Made by a program: the position numbers and the translations under genes
Shown: positions 34,847 through 47,547 of the stretch, piece after piece
Layout of the letters: the number at the start of each line of letters is the position of its first letter
Position numbering within the stretch: position 1 is the stretch's first letter
Origin: Wurfbainia villosa
Lineage: Eukaryota > Streptophyta > Magnoliopsida > Zingiberales > Zingiberaceae
Assembly: GCA_025175895.1 (NCBI GenBank)
Contig: CM046007.1
Span: 25,191,913-25,255,912, forward strand
Length of the DNA: 64,000 nt
Reading direction: 5' to 3'
The notes under the pieces: model-generated
What the model was told of the DNA's origin: nothing
Databases searched by the model: none
The model's input: only the letters and a program-made list of their open reading frames with translations

Positions 34847-35961
34847 AACTTGGCAAGTTCACTAGGCTCGGGGTCATTGAGTTGGTGAAGGATGGCATTG
34901 CGAAGCCGTACTCTTGGTGCATCCGAGGGATCGCCGGACGGGGAGAGAATGGAGTTAGCCCAAAGGGAAGAATACTTCGAGGGCATGAGACGCGAAGGAT
35001 GGCATTGCGAAGTCGTGCGCTTGATGCATCCGAGGGACGTAGGCCGAGGGAAGAGAGCTTCGATGGGGAACTCCATGAGGGATAAGGTGGACTTGGACAA
35101 GTGGCTAAAACTGAGTGTCGGAGGCTCAAACAACTTGGGTATGAGGTTTTACCCAACATCAATCGACTGGCATAGGTGCCAGTCGACTGGTCTAGGTCGT
35201 ATGGGTTCGACCAGTGTTCGACAGGTGTTTTGGCTGGATCAAGTCGACATCAGTCGACTGCTTAAGGGAAGCAGTCGACTTATCACACTGTGCATGGGCA
35301 CAGAAGCTAGTCGAGCTCGCCATCACTCGACTCATGGGTTATCAGTCTACTGATGTGTGATCCATTGAAACTTGACCAACATGGATCTGGCCGTTGTGAG
35401 ACAACGGCTAAAGGACCAGTCGATTGATGGTCACAATCAGTCGACTGATATGCGCGAAATCAGCTTGATGCAAGTTATAAATGGAGCTCAAGATGAGGGA
35501 TTTTGCCAAGCCTTTTGGGAAGCTATTGGAGCGGAATTGCTGCTGCATTCCAGACCTTAAAGAGCCATCTAAAGCAAGCAACAATCAAAGCGATCAAAGC
35601 AATCGGTGAAAGTTTTCTTGTGTATTGTATTTGTGTATTTGCTTATATTTCATATTACTTGTTGTAATAGCATGTACGAGGTTTCTCCACCTCCAACGTG
35701 TTGTCGAGAAGGAGTGGTTTAGTTAGTACCATGTGCATAACTAGAGCTCGGTGAGCTCGCCCATGGAGTTGGAAACATTCAGTTCTGAACCACGTATATC
35801 TTGTGTATTGTTGTGTGCTTGCATTATTGTTATCATCATTATTGTTATTTCCGCTATGCTAATGACAATCGTAGATGAGCACGCAAGAAGAGCGATCGTA
35901 TTCCACCGTACGACGATTGAAGGCTATTCACCCCCTCTAGCCGACCACCATCGACCCTACA
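34847..35961 (+). repeat. E4 3' LTR, second part (U3 end, R, U5)
   Basis: Continues the LTR cut at 26115. GGATGGCATTGCGAAG units recur at 34890 and 34997. Between 35160 and 35455 the palindrome AGTCGACT, or close variants, occurs about eight times. A TATA box (TATAAAT) lies at 35476-35482. The end CTATTCACCCCCTCTAG ... CCTACA at 35961 resembles the U5 end of monocot Sirevirus LTRs, which is why I place the boundary there. No internal E4 sequence follows, as expected for a 3' LTR. Confidence 0.7.
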
Positions 35962-36291
35962 TTAGTCGGATTGCCGCCTAAGTTCATCCCTATACAACGG
36001 ATACACCGTCACCATTACTCTGCACTCAGTGCTTACCTTTGGTCCTCCTGACTTGTCACTTAGCTTTCGGTCGCCACCGAGGTTCCTCGACTCCATGAGG
36101 TTCTCCTAGTGTTGCCCGACCACCACGGTTTCTCATCCCGAGATTCTTCGGGTGTCGTTGACCTTTAGCTTAGCTTAATCATTTCCTGCAGACTCAAGCC
36201 AACACACGAGATAACAATAATAGCTTAACTTTGAACCTTTACCATAATCAAAACCTAGGTTCGATTATCTAGTACTCTTGCACCAACAATC
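35962..36291 (-). repeat. E6: partial 3' LTR of a minus-strand Sirevirus-like element
   Basis: Read on the minus strand from 36291, the sequence starts TGTTGGTGCAAGAG directly after a polypurine tract, so it is the U3 start of an LTR. The rest is cut off at 35961 by E4, which seems to have inserted into it. No second LTR is in view. Confidence 0.6.
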
Positions 36292-36968
36292 TCCCCCTTT
36301 TTGATCTATGGCAAACCGATTCAAAGTTAAGGAAAATTTAGGCATAAAAAGAATAGTAGGAACAGACATGAGTAAGCATGAAATATAAGTAAGCAAGTGT
36401 AAGTATGAAGCAAACATGTAGTAAACATGAGTATGAGTAGTAATGGATAATAAGCATGAAAGTTAGGCAAGTACAGTAAACATGTAGTAAGCATAGAGTA
36501 AACATATAGTAAGTATGAATAATAAGCTCTTTTTAAAATCCTTCCCCTCAAGGTTACCTCCTCCTTAACCTTAGGTGAGTTTTTGAAAAAGAGTTAACTT
36601 ATTTCTCCCCCTTAACGTTTGGCCACTTAAAGAAGGTTAAGTTTTCAAAAAAAAACTTTCGATTCCTTAACTTTGGCCTCTCTTCTTCCCATCTTGCCAT
36701 ATATCGAAAATACTTGGGGGTTTTAAAAAAACTTTAGAAACCCATATTAGGATTAACAAATGTTTGTAAGTCCAAGCATATCCCGTTTAATTTTGAAAAT
36801 AATAGTTTCAATATAAATTCAACTAATAGCATGTTCAACTCTTTTTGACTTAATTGATATAAAATGATCAATAAGTCTTGATTAGAGTTGGTTATTTTAA
36901 ATAATTATACTCCATGATTCATATCGATGTACTAGATCTACATTTGGAATCAGGAGTAAGGTCCTAAC
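36292..36968 (-). other. E6: polypurine tract and 3' non-coding region
   Basis: The minus strand carries TCAAAAAGGGGGAGATT next to the LTR (36292-36306), and a second purine tract near 36600-36615, again the multiple tracts of Sireviruses. At 36345-36530 a degenerate repeat of the type GTAAGCATGA/GTAAACATGT occurs about a dozen times. No gene seen. The sequence is cut at 36968 by E7. Confidence 0.6.
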
Positions 36969-39192
36969 TGTTAGTAATATATGAGAGGTGTCATAAGGCA
37001 ATGGCCTTATGTTTAAACCATTTATATGATAAATGAAGATTCACTATTTGAGTATACATGTTTTCATGTATTTGATTAGATCATAAAGTCATTTACTGAA
37101 TGTCCACGATACGATTCACAGCATGAGAGAATTTGTGATTGGATTACAACTAATGAGTATCTCTACATGTGTAATTGTGATGTATTGAAATTATCCCTAG
37201 TCGATGAATTGATAGATTTGGACATCATCAATTCTATCGAGACTAGCACGAGGTATACTCTTTGGTGTATCTAAGCAGCTGATTCTCACTGGCTGGAGAC
37301 ATTATAAAGTCTGGAGTTAATCGTGGATGCTAGTTATGATAACTAGTTCATTGGAGTGACCAGCTGTAAGACTTCATATGGTTCTCTGCATATATAGATA
37401 TGTCAATGAAGTTCTTACTGCAGCTTAAGTGCATTGTTCCTTTGACTTATGATATTCAAGTCATATTGGTCATGGAAACTTATGCTTTGACATCTTAAGC
37501 AAGCATCTCCAAGGAGATGTGGACCCGGGATGATTGGGTATAAGTCGAAATGTCCGAAGGTGTTTAAATAGCCTATAATGGATTCACCACTCCTTGCGAG
37601 GAGATGTATACAATGGCATCTTGTCGGATTATTACTAAAGTCTTTGGCCAAAGTATTACATGTTTAGAGTAAGATACTCTTAGATACATGTGCAGTAACT
37701 AGAATCCGTAGGACGAGGAAATGATACTTAGGCTAGGTGTGACGTAGTCGACCTAGTGGGGACTGACACTATAGACCATGTCCTGAACCAAGTGGGTATA
37801 AGATGCGTGAAGGGAATGGGGCATGATTCATTGTAGCTGCTAAAGGATTTCAGAAATGATTCTGGATCAATCGTTGATTTTTCGATTAATTGGGGATCAT
37901 CATGTACTACTAGGTGCCACTCATGATCATTCTATAATTAATAGTTAATTAAGACAACCAACATAAACCGAGAACCTTTTTGGTCACGTGCACAACGAGC
38001 GTAATCTGAATGATTTAAAACGAGCTTGAGAATAAAATTCTCAGATAGAGAGAAACTAGGTTTGGTTAGACCAAACAAGGAGTGAGCATGAAATTGTTTC
38101 AGTCGCAATGGAAGCATGGATGGCCCGAGTCTTATGAAGACATGATGGATGAACCAAATTGGTTTGGTTCTAATCCAATGGTCGAAAATAAATCAAAGTG
38201 GTTTGGTTTGGTTTGTTTTAAACGAATGAACCAAAGTTGGTTCGGTTCGGTTTAACTTAAAATAGACCAACATGGTTTGGTTTACTTTAACTTAAGTTAT
38301 TGGAGCGGGTTAATGGGTTTTGGTTAGGAACCAATAACTCTAAGGAGAAGGTTTCTTAATGGTTAAGAAACACACGCTCTATAAAAGCACAGCTAGAGGA
38401 TTGGAGAGCCCTAAGTTTATTTTTGGAAATACTCTTCCTCTCCTCTCCCTCTCTTCTCTTTGTCGCCGCCCAAGGAGTCCACACTGCCCAGCCCATTTGT
38501 GCCGCTGTCCACCCTAGCATCAAGCCACTCCTCTGACGACCCTCCGGTGAACTACCTTGGTTCCGATGATCAAGGATTAGCCGACCATCTCCTTTGGCCG
38601 ACACAAGTCCTCCACCAAGCTGTCTAGTTTTTGGATAGCTTGTTTCCTTCTTGTCGGAGCATCGTTTGGATGACATTTGGAGCTTCGACAACGACTTTAT
38701 TATAGAGCATTGGATCTCCGATAATCCTCATAGTTGGAGGACTAAGGATTCGTCAATCGGTTGACGAATACCTCTTCGGAGAAGCGAATTTTAGAGACTC
38801 ATTTTTTAATCCGAATTTTGATTCAGATTGTGATATTCTCTCGATCACATAGTCTTTGAAACGAGGCTAATGACTCCTACGAAGACGAGGCTCGTAGCTT
38901 GGCGAAGCTATCCCGATGGTACTCGGCGTGGATACAGATAGAGGCAATTCTAGTGAGAGTTGATTCGGTTGATGTCATTCCCGCTATACGTGATACATCA
39001 AGTATAACTAGCGTAATTTCTTTTTATTGCAAAATTTTAAATTGTGATTATGTCTACACATGTTGTACTATGCATGCGTGTAGTGTGTGTGTTGTAATAA
39101 ATTATATTTATTGCTTTTTAAATTCTTCCACTATGCACATGTTTATGAAATATGTTCGAACACACACTCGCCGCGGTACCGAAAAACCAACA
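36969..39192 (+). repeat. E7 5' LTR
   Basis: LTR of 2224 bp, TGTTAGTAAT to ACCAACA. TATA box TATAAAAG at 38380-38387. In the hairpin at 38618-38640 both arms carry C-to-T changes (AGCTGTCTAG against TGGATAGCT), but pairing is kept through G-U pairs. Confidence 0.92.
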
Positions 39193-39193
39193 A

Positions 39194-39208
39194 GTGGTAT
39201 CAAAGCCT
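39194..39208 (+). promoter_or_regulatory. E7 primer-binding site
   Basis: GTGGTATCAAAGCC, one base from the LTR end; one G-to-A change from the usual TGGTATCAGAGCC. Confidence 0.85.
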
Positions 39209-40472
39209 AGGTTATGTTTCGACATAATCGTAAAATTATTTTGCGATAGTCATAATTGTATTTATAGAAATTTTCTACTTTTGGAAAGTTAGAAGTATTT
39301 ATGGAAATTTTCTATTTTTGGAAAGTTTAGAAGTGTTTATGGAAATCTTCAACTTTTGGAAAGTTTAGAAGTATTTATGGAAATTAACACTTTCCATAAA
39401 TAAAATATGTGATTAGATTTGTAAATTTGTTTTCTAATTTTATCATGATTTGATTTGGAAATCAAATATAAAATATATTTTATTTCCATAAATTATTTTG
39501 ACAATTTAGGAAATTTGTTTCCTAAATTAAATTTGACTTTCGTTAATTAAGACTTTCTATAAATAAAATATGTGATTAGATTTGAAAATTTGTTTCCTAA
39601 TTTAATCATGATTTGATTTGGTAAATCAAATCTCAAACATATTTTATTTCCATAAATAGTTATAACATATAAGGAAATTTTGTACATGCCATAATTGTAT
39701 GTCAGGTAATTGTATTATATGCATATCATTATGCCATGTGTGTCGTGACATGTAGATGTATGCCATGTAGATAATAGTTATTTGCATGCAAAGAGGATGA
39801 GACATTAAAACCCTAACACAATATTAAAGCCTACACCTTCCATTAATATGGTTAGAACCAGAATTCCGTTTATTGTTTGGGTTGTTGGACTCTCTCCAAA
39901 CCTGGCTCGTACCTGAGCATGTTCAAACCATTGGAATAGTTTATTACTAATATGGTAAGAGTCAGAGGTCAATCGTTAGTTTGGGTTGTTGGAATCTCCA
40001 AGCCTGGCTAATTGGTTGAATGCGCTCTAACCATATTAAAACTATTTCTTGATTAATGGGATGGCTTTAACCTAGAGCATCGGCATGTTGGACTCTCTCT
40101 AAGGTTGATGTGAAGGGAGGTGAAGTTTGGTTCTATGCATATGATTCATACTTGTTAATGAGTTAACAACCTGATGTATGTGTGAACATTCAATTAGTTG
40201 ATAGCACATTGTAATAATTGCATATATGTGATATGCAATCGGTATACTTGATACATACAATTGTAGCTATGAATGGCTTGTTGGACTCTCTCCAAGGTTG
40301 TTCATATATATGTTGGATATCAGCCCATTTGGAGATGAACCTACGATCTCCCGAAGTGATTTTGGGGTTTTAAAATTCGAAAAATGAATGAGATTTTTAA
40401 ATGTATGTTGATGCATTTTCCCATCTTTCTCATATATGCTCGATTTTGAATTTCTAGGTTAATCGATTGATC
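39209..40472 (+). other. E7 untranslated leader
   Basis: Colinear with the other alpha leaders: AT-rich degenerate repeats (39240-39660), then four variants of the hairpin motif with loop CTCTC (TTGGACTCTCTCCAA type) near 39885, 39988, 40088 and 40280. The second copy has lost bases. No gene. Confidence 0.72.
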
Positions 40473-40698
40473 ATGACGTCTTTGAATTTGCGCACTATTT
40501 TGGATTCAAATAAATTGACTAGGCCTAACTTCTTGGACTGCCTTAAAAACTTGAGAATTGTTCTCAAGGTAGAAAAGCTCGCGTATGTCCTCGAAGAACC
40601 TCTTCCTAACCGTCCTAAGGATGATGCAACTCCAGACTAATTGTTGGCATATCAGAAACATGTGGCTGATTCTGAACTGGCAAGTTGCATCATGCTAG
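40473..40698 (+). pseudogene. E7 gag, N-terminal part
   Basis: Starts at the ATG 40473-40475 (MTSLNLRTILDSNKLTRPNFLD). A TAA at 40638-40640 (CAA to TAA) interrupts it. E8 is inserted at 40698, after the codons for SCIML; gag continues at 50346. Confidence 0.87.
40694..40698. repeat. E8 target-site duplication (GCTAG; partner ACTAG 50341-50345)
   Basis: The uninterrupted gag of E8 itself reads ATGCTAGCTGCGATGG at this place. GCTAG before the insertion and ACTAG after it are therefore the duplicated target, with one later base change. Confidence 0.88.
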
Positions 40699-42897
40699 TG
40701 TTAGTAATATATGAGAGATGTCCCAGGGCAATCGCCTTATGTTTGAACCATTTATATGATAAATGAAGATTCACTATTTGAGTATACATGTTTTCATGTA
40801 TTTGATTAGATCTTAAATTCATTTACTGAATGTCCACGATACGATTCACAACATGAGAGAATTTGTGATTGGATCACAACTAGTGAGTATCTCTACATGT
40901 GTAATTGTGATGTATCGGAATTATCCCAAGTCGATGAATTGATGGATTTAGACCCCATTGATTCTGTCGAGACTAGAACGAGGTATACTCCTTGGTGTAT
41001 CCAAGCAGCTGATTCTCAATGGCGGGAGACATTGTGATGTCCGGAGTTAATCGTGGATGCTAGTTATTGTAACTAGTTCATTGGAGTGACCAGTCGTAAG
41101 ACTTCATATGGTTCTCTGCATATATAGATATGTCAATGAAGTTCTTACTGTAGCTTAACCGCGATGTTCCTTTGACTTGCGGTATTCAAGTCATCTTGAT
41201 CATAAAGACTTATGCTTTGACATCGTAAGCAAGCATCTCTGAGGAGATATTGACCTGGGATGATTGGGTATAAGTCGAAGTGATCGAAAGTGTTTGAATA
41301 ACCTATAAAGGATTCACCACTCCTTGTGAGGAGATGTATACTCATGGCCTCTCGTCAGATTGTTACTAAAGTCTTTGGCCAAAGCATTACATGTTTAGAG
41401 TAAGGTACTCTTCGATACATGTGCAGTAACTAGAATCCGTAGGACGAGGAAATGATACTTGGGCTAGGTGTGACGTAGTCAACCTAGTGGGGACCGACAC
41501 TATAGACCATGTCTTGAACCAAGTGGGTATAAGATGAGTGAAGGGAATGGGGCACGATTCATTCGAGCTGCTGAAGGGTTTCAGAAATAGTTCTGGATCA
41601 ACCGTTGATCTTTTCGGTTAATTGGGGATCATGATGTACTACTAGGTGACACTCATGATCGTTCTATAATTAATGGTTAATTATAGACGGCCAACATAAA
41701 CCGAGAACCTATTTGGTTACACGCACAACGAGCTTAATCCGAAGGATTTAAAATGAGCTTGAGAATGAGATTCTCAGACCAAGAGAAACTAGGTTTGGTT
41801 GGACCAAACAAGGAGCAAGCATGAAATCATTTCAGTCGCAATGGAAGCGTCGATGGGCCGTGTCTTATGAAGACATGATGGATGAACCAAATTGGTTAGG
41901 TTCTAATCCAATAGAGGAGAATAAACTAAAGGGGTTTCGTTTGTTTTAAATGAATGAACCAAAGTTGGTTCGGTTCATTTTAACTTAAAATAGATCAACA
42001 TGGTTTGGTTTACTTTAACTTAAATTAATGGAGCGGGTTAACGGGCTTTTGGTTATGATCCGATAACCATTAAGAGAATTTGTTCTCTATAAAATAGGGC
42101 TTAAGGGTTTTGTTAAGCACAAATCCAAGCAATCCCTAGTTGCCGCCCGACCCTCCTCTCCTCTAGTAGTCGGTGCCCAACCCTAGCCGCAGTCCAAGCT
42201 AGTTGCTGGCATCCATGCTTCAGCCAGTGATCCTCCGGCGACTCTCCAGTGATCTTCTTTGCGTCCGGCGACAAGGTGAGCATCAAGCTTCCTTATTTGG
42301 CTGGCCACTATTCCTCCACCAAAGCTGTCCAGTTATCTGGACAGCTTGTTTATTTCGTATCGGAGCATCGTTTGGACGACGTTCGGAGCTCCGACAGTGG
42401 CTTCCTTGCCAGGGATTCGATCTCCGATAATCCTCATAGGTGGAGGACAAAGGATTCGTCAAACGGTTGACGAATACCTCTCCGGAGAAGCGAGTTTTTG
42501 AGGACTCGTTTTGAATCCGAATTTTGATTCGAATTGTGATCTTCTCTCGATCACATCGTCTTCGACACGAGGCTAGTAACTCATACGAAAACAAGGCTTG
42601 TGACTTTGTGAAGTCATCCTGAAGATACTCGGCGTGGATACGGATGGAGACGATTCTAGCGAGGATTGTTCCGGTTGATGTCTTTCCCGCTACACGTGAT
42701 ACATAAAGTTTACGTAGTATAAATTTTCTTTTATTGCAAAATTTGAATTTACAGTTATGTCTACACATGTTGTACTTTGCATGCGTGTGGTGTGTGTGTT
42801 GTAATAAATTAGATTTATTATTTTTATTTCTTCCGTTGTGCACATGTTTACGAAACATGTTTGAACACACACTCGCTGCGGTGCTGGAAACCCAACA
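40699..42897 (+). repeat. E8 5' LTR
   Basis: LTR of 2199 bp. TATA box TATAAAAT at 42088-42095. Hairpin AGCTGTCCAG/CTGGACAGCT at 42323-42346, with loop TTAT. Confidence 0.95.
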
Positions 42898-42912
42898 GTG
42901 GTATCTGAGCCC
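42898..42912 (+). promoter_or_regulatory. E8 primer-binding site
   Basis: TGGTATCTGAGCCC follows the LTR directly; one A-to-T change from the usual primer site. Confidence 0.88.
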
Positions 42913-44186
42913 AGGTTGTGTTTCGACATAATCGTAAAATTATTTTGCGATAGTCATAATGATATTTATGAAAATTTTCTACTTTTGGAAAGTTAGACGT
43001 ATTTATGGAAATTTTTAATTTTGGAAAGTCTAGAAGTATTTATGGAAATCTTCTACTTTTGGAAAGTCGGAAGTATTTATAGAAATTGATATTTTCCATA
43101 AATAAAATATTTGATTAGATTTGGAAATTTGTTTCTTAATTTAATCATGATTTGATTTGGGAAATCAAATCTTAAAAATATTTTATTTCCATAAGTAGTT
43201 TTGATGATTTAGGAAATATATTTCCTAAATTGACTTTCCTTAATCAACACTTTCCACAAATAAAATATGTGATTAGATTTGGAATTTTTTTTCCTAATTT
43301 AATCATGATTTGATTTGGAGAATCAAATCTTAAACATATTTTATTTCCATAAATAGTTATGACATATAAGAAAATTTTGTACATGTCATAATTGTATGCC
43401 ATGTAATTGCATTAGATGCATATCATTATGCCATGCGTGTTGTGACATGTAGATGTATGCCATGTATGTTATGCCATGTAGATAATAGTTATTTGCATGC
43501 AAAGAGGATGAGACATAAAAACCTTTACTCAATATTAAAGCCTACACTTTCCATTAATATGGTTAAAACCAGAGTTGAGTTTCTTGTTTGGGTTGTTGGA
43601 CTCTCTCCAAGACCGGCTCGAACCCGAACATGTTCAAACCATGGAATAGTTTAATACTAATATGGTAAGAGTCAGAGGTCAATCATTAGCTTTGGTTGTT
43701 GGACTCTCTCCAAGTCGGGCTAATTGGTTGAATGTGCTCTAACCATATTAAAACTATTTCTCGATTAATGGGTTGGGTTTAACCTGGAGCATCGGCTTGT
43801 TGGACTCTCTCCAAGGTCGATGTGAAGGGAGGTGAAGTTAGGTGCTATGCATATGATGCATACTTGTTAATGTGTTAACAACCCAATGTATGTGTGAACA
43901 TTCAATAAGTTGATAGCACATTGTGATAGTTTCATATACGTGATATGCAATCGGTATATTTGATACCTACCATCATAGTTTTGAATGGCTTGTTGGACTC
44001 TCTCCAAGGTTGTTCATATCTATGTTGGATATCAGCCCATTCGGAGATGGACCTATGATCTCCCGAAGTGATTTTTGGGTTTTTGAAATTCGAAAAATGA
44101 ATAGGATTTATGAATGTATATTGATGCATTTTAAAATCATATTCTCATATATGCTCGTTTTGTATTTCTAGGTTAATCGATATATC
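42913..44186 (+). other. E8 untranslated leader
   Basis: AT-rich repeats (42950-43350) are followed by hairpin motifs with loop CTCTC near 43594, 43699, 43799 and 43991. Spacing is about 105, 100 and 192 bp, the same as in E2 and E9. No gene. Confidence 0.75.
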
Positions 44187-44960
44187 ATGACGTCTTTGAA
44201 TTTGCGCACTATTTTGGATTCAAACAAATTGACTAGGCCTAACTTCCTGGACTGGCTTAGAAACTTGAGAATTGTTCTCAAGGCGGAAAAGCTAGCATAT
44301 GTCCTTGAAGAGCCTCTTCCCAACCGTCCTAGGGACGATGCAACTCCAGACCAAATGTTGGTATATCAGAAAGATGTGCTAGATTCTGAATTGGCGAGTT
44401 GCATCATGCTAGCTGCGATGGTACCTGAGTTGCAAAAGCAGCATTAGCATATGGATGCTAATATCATGGTCTTCCATCTTCATGAGTTGTTTGATGAGCA
44501 AGCGAGATCTGAAAGGTTCGAAGTCTCCAGGCTCCACTTCACCACGAAGATGCAAGAAGGTTCGTCTGTAGTGCAGTTTGTGCTAAAGATGAACGAGTAC
44601 ATCGAGCGGCTAGCCACCCTAGGGTTTGTGATGGATCATGAATTAAGTATTGACTTAATTCTGCATTGTTTGCCCAAGAGTTTCTCACAATTTGTGATGA
44701 ACTATCGGATGAACAAATTAGAATTCATTATTCCTGAGCTCCTCAATATGCCGAAGACTATGGAGCCTTCTATGAAGCATGAGGAGAAGACGGTTCTGTT
44801 AGTTGATTCCTCAAAGAAAGGTTCTAAGAGGAAGGCAAAGGAACAGAAGAAAGGGAAGAACAAGAAGGCTAAGAAGGCAGAACCAGCACAAAAGGGCACT
44901 TTCCATCATTGTGGAAAGGAAGGCCACTAGCGAAGAAACTGCAAGATTTATCTTGAGTCC
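44187..44960 (+). pseudogene. E8 gag
   Basis: ATG at 44187, MTSLNLRTILDSNKLTRPNFLDWLRNLR. It is open for 86 codons to a TAG at 44446-44448 (GAG to TAG), then open from 44451 to a TAG at 44928-44930 (TGG to TAG) inside the knuckle. The complete Gag core with LPKSFSQFVMNYRMN is present. The knuckle reads FHHCGKEGH, so the first zinc-binding Cys has become Phe. The basic linker KKGSKRKAKEQKKGKNKKAKK stands before it, as in all alpha copies. Confidence 0.9.
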
Positions 44961-45360
44961 ATGAAGAAGAAGAAGGCATCCGATGCCCCATCCTCTTCAG
45001 GTATCTTCGTTATTGATTGTCATTCTATTTCCTTAGACACTTGGGTATTGGATGCTAGGTGTGGCTCACATATATGTAATGATATACAGGGGCTAAGGAA
45101 TAGAAGAAAACTCGTCAGAGGGGAGTCAAATTTGCGAGTTGACAATGGAGCAAAGGTTGCTGCGGTTGCCATCGGAACTTATTTGATGAAGCTCCCTAGT
45201 GGACTAGTCTTGGAACTGGACAATTGCTATTGTGTTCCTTCTCTAATAAAGAACATTGTTTCTATTTACTGCTTAAATAGAAATGGTTACCATTTGACGT
45301 TTAGTAACAATTGTTGTTATATAACTTTGAATGGCGTACTTTATGGATCTGGAACTTTGA
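44961..45360 (+). pseudogene. E8 pol: protease region, active site altered
   Basis: Open in one frame with integrase. At the active site the sequence reads TWVLDARCGSHIC, with DAR (45051-45059) in place of the DTG seen in E2, E3 and E9. Thr and Gly are both replaced, which would abolish an aspartic protease. The rest, ESNLRVDNGAKVAAVAIG and LELDNCYCVPSLIKNI, is well kept. Confidence 0.88.
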
Positions 45361-46490
45361 GCAATGGTATTTATACGTTAGACGTATCCAGTAACATTTT
45401 CAATATCGAAGCGAGCAACAAGCATGCTCGAAAGGATAATCAATTAGACTCCTACATGTGGCATTGTCGTCTTGGCCATGTAAGCAAGAAATGCATGTCC
45501 GAATTACACCGATGTGGAATTCTAGAATCGTTTGAATTGGATTCATATGATACATGTGAATCATGCTTAAAAGGCAAGATGACTAAGTTACCTTTTACAG
45601 GAAAAGGTGAACGAGTGGGAGAGTTGTTAGGTCTAATACATACTGATGTATGTGGACCTATGTCAACTCAAGCTTTAGGAGACTATAGCTACTTCATTAC
45701 CTTCACCGATGATCACTCACGGTTTGGGTATGTATTCTTGATGAAACACAAGTCTGAAGCCTTTGAAAGGTTCAAAGAATTCAGAAATGAAGTAGAGAAA
45801 CAACATGACAAGAGTATTAAAATACATCGATCGGATCGAGGTGGTGAATACTTAAGTCAAGAGTTTCTTGATTATCTAAGAGACAATGGTATATTGTCTC
45901 AATGGACTCCGCCATATACACCACATCATAATGGTGTATCTGAGAGGCGTAACCGGACCTTGTTGGACATGGTCAGGTCAATGATGAATCATGCGAATCT
46001 TCCCAAGTCCTTTTGGGCAATGCACTTCAGACAGCTGTTTACTTGTTAAATAGAAGCCAACCAAGGTAGTCTCTACTACTCCATATGAGATATGGAATAG
46101 TAAGAAACCTCATGTATCTTACTTGAAGATATGGGGTTGTCCTACTTATGTGAAGCGGACTGTATCAGATAAATTGGATGCTAAGTTTGATAAATGTCTA
46201 TTTATTGGATACCCTAAGGAAACAAGGGGTTACCAATTCTATCATCCTGTGGAACAAAAGGTGTTTGTTTCAAGGCATGCTGTGTTTCTAGAGAAAGAGT
46301 TTCTCTTGTAAGAAAACAGTGGGAGTGTCGTCGAGCTTGAGGAAGCTCGAGAGACTCAAATAGACATTGATGAGATACTTGGTAAAGCACAACAGCTGAT
46401 AACTCATAGTGATGAGCAATCGGCTGGACCTATTGAAACACCACATCTTTGTAGATCTGGTAGAACACTTAATATTCCTGAGAGATATGG
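45361..46490 (+). pseudogene. E8 pol: integrase (long open part, C-terminus shifted)
   Basis: Zinc domain HCRLGHVSKKCM ... CESCLKGK, then the core with HTDVCGP, SDRGGEY and NGVSERRNR, all open in the frame that ends at 46049. A one-base loss near 46015 (SFWAMHF instead of SFWGYAL) and another near 46055 shift the frame. The C-terminal part is open again at 46123-46311 and ends at a TAA in the FLL-Q codon. The catalytic D,D(35)E triad is complete. Confidence 0.9.
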
Positions 46491-47547
46491 ATTTCTCGTA
46501 AGTGAATCGAACGATGTGTTACTCATTGATGATGAGGAGCCTACCAGTTATGAAGAAGTTTTGACAAGTTCAGAAAGGGATAAGTGGCTTGAAGCCATGA
46601 AGTCAGAAATGGATTCCATGTATGAAAACCAAGTTTGGAACTTGGTTGACCCACCTGAAGGAATCAAGCCTACAGGGTGCAAGTGGGTTTTCAAGAAGAA
46701 AACCGACATGGATGGTAATGTGATTACCTATAAGGCTAGATTGGTGGCGAAAGGATATCGTCAAAAGCAAGGTATTGATTATGACGAAACCTATTTGCAT
46801 GTTGCTATGCTTAAATCCATTCAGATGCTCCTGGCCATAACGGCTCATTTTGATTATGAGATATGGAAGATGGATGTGAAAACAGCTTTCCTTAATGGAA
46901 ACCTGCTCGAGGATGTGTATATGATACAGCCTGAGGGTTTCACATCGGTTGATAAAACCAAGGTATGCAAATTGCGACGGTCCATATATGGATTGAAGCA
47001 AGCATCCAGGAGCTGGAATATTCGTTTTGATGAGTCAATCAAAAAGTTTGATTTCTCACAAAATCCAGACGAACCTTGTGTGTACAAGAAGGTTAGTGGG
47101 AGTGCAGTTATGTTCCTATTATTGTATGTCGATGACATATTACCTATAGGAAATGATGTTTCAGTCTTACAGTCAGTTAAGATTTGGTTGTCCAAGACAT
47201 TCTCCATGAAAGACCTGGGAGAAGCAACCTACATCCTCGGGATTAAGATCTATAGAGATAGATCGAAACAGTTGCTTGGTCTTTCGCAATCTACATATAT
47301 AGACCGAGTGCTAAAGAGGTTTAGTATGTCGGAATCCAAGAAAGGTTTCCTACCCATCAGGCATGGGATACACCTTTCGAAGTCTATGTGTCCGCGCACA
47401 GAAGACGAGAGGATTTACATGAGTAAGATTCCCTATGCATCCGCAATAGGATCTATCATGTATGTTATGTTATGTATGAGGCCCGATGTATCGTATGCTC
47501 TGAGTGTCACGAGTAGATACCAGTCTGATGCAGGAATGGATCATTAG
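46491..47547 (+). pseudogene. E8 pol: reverse transcriptase
   Basis: Open for 343 codons at 46516-47547, the longest RT in the window: SYEEVLTSSERDKWLEAMKSEM, DVKTAFLNGNLLEDVYMIQPEGF, SIYGLKQASRSWN, YVDD at 47125-47136, LGIKIYRDRSKQLLGLSQ and RPDVSYALSVTSRYQS. It ends at TAG 47545-47547, a TGG-to-TAG change in the MDHW motif. It would copy the RNA genome in virus-like particles; all RT motifs are present, but the polyprotein upstream is broken. Confidence 0.92.

Noticed and set aside
35372..35560. Open frames of 60-150 codons in the E4 LTR (34882-35560)
   Set aside because: They overlap in several frames across repeated LTR units and palindromes, and show no recognisable protein.
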